NCBI GenBank assembly: GCA_029747585.1 | Contig: JAPEVF010001266.1 | Coordinates: forward strand, 1 to 11,717 | Origin: Pleurotus djamor | Lineage: Eukaryota; Basidiomycota; Agaricomycetes; Agaricales; Pleurotaceae | Reading direction: 5' to 3' | DNA length: 11,717 nucleotides | Shown: one piece after another, positions 8,488 through 11,717 of the stretch | How the letters are laid out: every line of letters begins with the position of its first letter | Position numbering within the stretch: the stretch's first letter is position 1 | Made by a program: the position numbers and the translations under genes | The notes under the pieces: generated by a model | Told to the model about the DNA's origin: nothing | Database searches by the model: none | What the model saw: the letters and a program-made list of their open reading frames with translations, nothing else

Positions 8488-9962
8488 ATGCTCTCAACGC
8501 TTCGAGAATGTCGGAGGCAATCACTTGCAGCCTGCTGGAAAACATCACGGGCTATTCCGTCGTTTCGGAAGCTAAGTTCAGTCAATGTTAATGGACAAAC
8601 CGAGGTCGAGAAAATAGTTCTGGATACGATCAAGGTACTTTGGGCTTTTCGATGCAATACGATAGAGTTGACTGATAGCTGAAAGGCGACGGGACCTATT
8701 TCCTTTGCGCGTTACATGCAACTATGTCTTTCGCATCCGACACATGGATACTACATGAATCCTTCTCATGCGGTTTTCGGAACAAAAGGTGATTTCGTCA
8801 CCAGTCCTGAGATCAGCCAGGTATTCGGCGAGGTGTGTAGCTTCTCCGTCTTGTTCACGCCGCTTGACAAGCTTCTAGATTTTGTAGCTCATCGGAATAT
8901 GGTTCCTGAGTCAATGGAGCGCGGCTGGGCAACCCTCCTCTATACGGATAATCGAACTTGGTCCAGGCAGAGGAACACTGATGAGCGACATTCTCCGAGT
9001 CATTTCGAAGATCCCCGCGGCGAAGGCTTTGGAGAACAAGTCTCTTGTGTTCGTTGAAAGTAGCCCGAGCATGCGGAAACTACAAGAAGACAATTTGGCG
9101 CGGTTCTGTGAAGAAAATCATTGGGGTCTACGATGGGAGGGCTCTATCGAAGATATCCCCGTTGACGAAAACGCGTACACCTTTGTCCTCGCCCACGAAT
9201 TCTTCGACGCGCTCCCCATCCACAAATTAACCAAAGTCGAAGGTGACTGGCGGGAAATAATGGTGGCATCTCAACCAGGCGCCAATGAGCAGCCTGAACT
9301 CTGCGCCGCTGTCTCTCCCTCCCCATCTCCTGTTTCGGCTCTCTTGGCACACTCATCACCTCGTTTCGCGTCTCTATCTCCAGGTTCCAATCTAGAGGTT
9401 TCGCCTGCGTCATTCAAAGTATCCCGGACCATTGGCGAACTCATATCAGCGTCATCGAAAGGTGGAAGTGCATTGGTGGTTGACTATGGAGGGGACAAGG
9501 CCTTTGGGGATTCATTCCGCGTATGCCAATACGTCTCTCCTCTACGTATCGACGTTGATTCGTTTTCCAGGCCTTCAAGGACCATCGGCCGGAAAACATA
9601 TTTCATCGTCCTGGAGAATGTGATCTTACCGCCAATGTGGACTTTGCATATCTCCGAGAAGCCGTAGCGGACTTGGGTAGGTCATTCAAAAACCTTCGAA
9701 ATTGCCCGTGGTCCTGAAATTTTTCATAGCTACGTCGCATGGGCCAATATCGCAAGCCACTTTCCTCGAGGGTATGGGCGTGTATCATCGGGCCAAGGTT
9801 TTAATGCAAGCGGCTGCCACTGCGGAAAGAGCACAGAGTATAGAGCACGACATCCAGAGACTAGTTGATCCTCTAGGCATGGGGTCTCAATACCAGGTTA
9901 TGTGCTTCTCAAAGTCTGCTTCCGATCACCCTACTCCGACTGTATATCCTTTTGTTAGCTAG
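8488..9962 (+). CDS. NDUFAF7: Mitochondrial complex I assembly methyltransferase, NDUFAF7/MidA family
   Basis: Family members are SAM-dependent protein arginine methyltransferases of the mitochondrial matrix that methylate a complex I core subunit (NDUFS2) early in assembly. Exons 8488-8634, 8686-8832, 8888-9520, 9571-9676 and 9730-9962 give 421 aa (human protein 441 aa); introns are 51, 55, 50 and 53 nt, all in phase. The N-terminus (MLSTLRECRRQSLAACWKTS) is Arg-rich without acidic clusters, a typical matrix-targeting sequence. Then come ATGPISFARYMQ (50-61), HPTHGYY, GDFVTSPEISQVFGE (84-98), the SAM-binding motif IIELGPGRGT (119-128), HEFFDALPIHK (201-211), VVDYGGD with DSFR, the DLTANVDFAYL segment, and GPISQATFLEGMGVYHR. 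The C-terminus GMGSQYQVM is family-like, followed by a short divergent tail. The gene is divergently paired with TIF6. Confidence 0.95.
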
Positions 9963-10277
9963 GCCTCAAGGCCAGTGCATCACGGCCACATGCTGTCAGT
10001 TATTTCAAAATTGTATGAGTCGGTTGGCGTGCTACTCAATATAGGAAGCCCCGTTTTCTGCCACTCGTTCGGTGATGACTCTCGCTCTTCCTTGGCATGT
10101 TGCCTTGCTTTGACCACTGTTTTTGCTTTGTTCGGTGTGTCCACCCGTCGTGGTACTTAAACGGCCTTAGGAGTGTCTTTTTTATCCCCCTTCGATTTTC
10201 GACTCTTTCCAAGCACGCTCCTACCCTCCATCTCAACTTCGATACTGCTTCAACCCAACTTATCACCACCGTATCAT
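9963..10277. other. Intergenic region upstream of the small PY-motif gene
   Basis: This holds the 3' UTR of the NDUFAF7 homologue and the promoter and leader of the next gene. TTAAA at 10157-10161 is a weak TATA-like site; about 10175-10277 is pyrimidine-rich with no in-frame ATG, as in many fungal core promoters and leaders, and leads directly to the ATG at 10278. No gene is recognised. Confidence 0.45.
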
Positions 10278-10708
10278 ATGAGAGCAGTCGCACTTGGCAG
10301 GACGCATAGCGAGCCTATTATCACTTCGGTGTACAAGGAATCGCCAGATGGGACGCGGTTCACCGAGTCGGAGGACACTTTGCCAGTCTACTCGTCGCTC
10401 CATCCTCCATCGTACATAGTGACTCATCAAGACAGAGTATTACCTATGCGTCCACCCAGGTTATCAGTTCCTCATGCACTGCGTCGCTCTGTGGCACCAG
10501 TCGCAACTTATAGTGCGTTCCTATCGTGTCCCCTTGCTGTAGTCCTATCAATTAATACTCTTCCGTTGAAGCAGCTTGGGGTCATCATAACCTAATCAGG
10601 AGAGGCCTATCTAGCCGGTTTTACCAACGATATAGCCATTATATCAAGTTCATGCTTTGCACAGCCAGTATCATTCTGGTGTCTACGGTGGTCTGGCTGC
10701 TTACTTGA
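10278..10708 (+). CDS. Small PY-motif protein with C-terminal membrane anchor (hypothetical)
   Basis: Not recognised as a named gene. Two exons, 10278-10512 and 10575-10708, are joined by a 62-nt intron with donor GTGCGT (the type also used in this window's CTP synthase and TIF6 genes) and acceptor CAG, giving 122 aa. Residues 1-80 are polar and Pro-rich, with two adjacent WW-domain ligands: LPVY (35-38) and PPSY (43-46). Residues 87-103 are basic/aromatic (RRGLSSRFYQRYSHYIK), and 104-121 are a clean hydrophobic helix ending one residue from the stop, as in tail-anchored proteins. Without splicing the frame stops at 10595 with no anchor, so splicing makes the product coherent. The acceptor is a tandem AAG-CAG, which could add one Ala. 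By analogy with Rsp5/NEDD4 adaptors (membrane proteins with PY motifs) it could recruit a HECT ubiquitin ligase; that is inference. A spurious ORF cannot be excluded. Confidence 0.55.
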
Positions 10709-10902
10709 GCGCGTATTATTATAAACACCCATACTCTGTATATTTTCCCTCCGTCATTGTAATTGTCCTCAAGGTCTGATTTATGTTATACGCTGTGAGC
10801 GGGAACGTGTCGCGTGTGTGTGATCGGTTCGACAACGGCGCTTGCAACGTCTTGCCTCCTTCCCTCTCGATCTCTTCAGAGTCATTCCTACTACTCACCA
10901 AA
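10709..10902. promoter_or_regulatory. Intergenic promoter region of BUD13
   Basis: A 194-bp gap between the small membrane-protein gene and BUD13 on the same strand. It is A/T-rich at its left end (attattataaac near 10716-10728, with a TATAA core) and pyrimidine-rich from about 10850 to the ATG (cctccttccctctcgatctc). The element near 10720 may serve as TATA box or as the upstream gene's poly(A) region; the sequence does not decide. Confidence 0.4.
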
Positions 10903-11717
10903 ATGTCGTCTATGAAAGCCTATCTCGCTGAGAAATATATGTCTGGACCGAAAGCAGACGCTATCCTTGCTCGGACATCTGGAAAGAAGAAGAAACGAAA
11001 GACGGCCACAGCAACCAGCGCATCTGGAGCCTTTCTGGTGGACGACGATGCGGGCTGGGGCAACGAGGCAAAAGGAGATGATGGAGATGATATGGAAGAT
11101 GTTGTGGTTGCTTCAGATCGAGGATTCAAGAAACGGAAAGTTGAAAAGGCGGAAGGAGAAGCTGGTGGTTGGGCGACATTGCAGGAAGGCATTAAAGCTG
11201 AGAGTCCGCCACCTGCTGCTGATGAACAACCTATGGTCGTCGATGAACCCGCTAAACCGTTTACTGGCGGTCTCGTCTCTGCTAAGCAACTGAAGAAGGC
11301 TATGGCACCCAAGAAACAGGAAAGTAAAGCTACGGCTGAAGAAATCGCTGCTGCCCAGGAAACTGTTTACCGTGACGCCAGTGGGAAGAAGATTGACACT
11401 AAGGCGGAACGGGCTGAGGCTGCGCGTCTGAAGCGGGAGAGGGAAGAGAGAGAGGCGAAGAAGATGGAGTGGGGAAAGGGCCTGGTGCAGAGAGACGAAG
11501 CGGAGCGACGCAAGAAGGAACTCGACGACCTCAAGGGGAAGAAGTTTGCCCGTCACGCAGACGATGCTGATTTGAATGAGGAACTCAAGTCTAAGGAACT
11601 TTGGAACGATCCTGCTGCTGCTTTCCTCACAGTAAGTCCACCTGTTTTCCTCTCAACCTGGCCAGGTTTCTCATTCGCGTTTTTTGTGCAGAAAAAGAAA
11701 AGCAAAGGCCCTCGCAA
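10903..11717 (+). CDS. BUD13: Pre-mRNA-splicing factor BUD13/CWC26 (RES complex), 3' partial
   Basis: Bud13 with Snu17 and Pml1 forms the RES complex of the activated spliceosome, which helps splicing and nuclear retention of unspliced pre-mRNA. Exon 1 is 10903-11631 (243 codons, context accaaaATG), the intron 11632-11691 (GTAAGT...GTGCAG, 60 nt), and exon 2 runs off the window. The N-terminus SMKAYLAEKYMSGPKADAIL is the conserved family start. A Lys-rich stretch (KKKKRK, 28-33) and an acidic, low-complexity linker follow. The Bud13 block begins at ETVYRDASGKKID (153-165), then a long charged helix (KAERAEAARLKREREEREAK), WGKGLVQRDEAERR, KFARHADD and KELWNDPAAAFLT (231-243), continuing after the intron with KKKSKGPR. 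The extreme C-terminus that binds Snu17 lies outside the window. Antisense open frames across this region are shadows of its biased codons. Confidence 0.95.
   Translation, partial: MSSMKAYLAEKYMSGPKADAILARTSGKKKKRKTATATSASGAFLVDDDAGWGNEAKGDDGDDMEDVVVASDRGFKKRKVEKAEGEAGGWATLQEGIKAESPPPAADEQPMVVDEPAKPFTGGLVSAKQLKKAMAPKKQESKATAEEIAAAQETVYRDASGKKIDTKAERAEAARLKREREEREAKKMEWGKGLVQRDEAERRKKELDDLKGKKFARHADDADLNEELKSKELWNDPAAAFLTVSPPVFLSTWPGFSFAFFVQKKKSKGPR

Noticed and set aside
9144..9413. Antisense 89-codon frame within the NDUFAF7 homologue
   Set aside because: Lies fully opposite a conserved coding exon and has an Arg-rich, non-natural composition.
10920..11556. Two long antisense frames over BUD13
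   Set aside because: They are shadows of the Lys/Glu/Arg-rich BUD13 codons; the sense frame matches the family throughout.
1..11717. Mobile element, CRISPR array, or bacterial-type operon
   Set aside because: No terminal repeats, transposase/reverse transcriptase motifs or spaced repeats were seen; spliced eukaryotic genes fill the window.

Overview
The window looks like nuclear DNA of a filamentous basidiomycete, most likely an agaricomycete mushroom. The coding regions are split by many very short introns (about 49-76 nt) with GT...AG ends and GTRNGT-type donors. The proteins are clearly fungal, and genes are tightly packed on both strands in the right two thirds. Three N bases (1576, 1585, 4154) point to a draft assembly. 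I see no tRNA, rRNA, transposon or CRISPR array. All exon models below were built by hand from splice signals, reading phase and family conservation; none is confirmed by transcripts.

Layout: (1) 1-1107, the 3' end of a Ser/Pro-rich, probably nuclear regulator with many SP/TP sites and two RxLF motifs. (2) 1108-2929, a long stretch without a convincing gene, containing a ~630-nt pyrimidine-rich tract, then a perfect CArg-box-like palindrome and a TATA box ahead of the next gene. (3) 2930-4556, a four-exon gene for a 484-aa secretory type I membrane protein with two copies of a Cys-rich trefoil-like module. (4) 4811-7128, an eight-exon CTP synthase (640 aa) with a fungal-type Ser/Pro-rich insertion in its glutaminase half. 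(5) 8331-7377 on the minus strand, a five-exon eIF6/TIF6 of exactly 245 aa, convergent with CTP synthase. (6) 8488-9962, a five-exon mitochondrial complex I assembly methyltransferase of the NDUFAF7/MidA family (421 aa), divergent from TIF6 across 156 bp. (7) 10278-10708, a two-exon gene proposed here for a 122-aa PY-motif protein with a C-terminal membrane anchor. (8) 10903 to the window end, the 5' part of BUD13/CWC26, a RES-complex splicing factor.

Four genes (CTP synthase, TIF6, NDUFAF7, BUD13) are conserved housekeeping genes serving nucleotide synthesis, 60S ribosome maturation, respiration and pre-mRNA splicing. They do not form one pathway; compact packing is the simplest explanation. 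The two gene models that look least described are the duplicated-module membrane protein and the small PPxY tail-anchored protein. The latter becomes visible only when one 62-nt intron is removed, which joins a proline-rich cytosolic part to a hydrophobic C-terminus.
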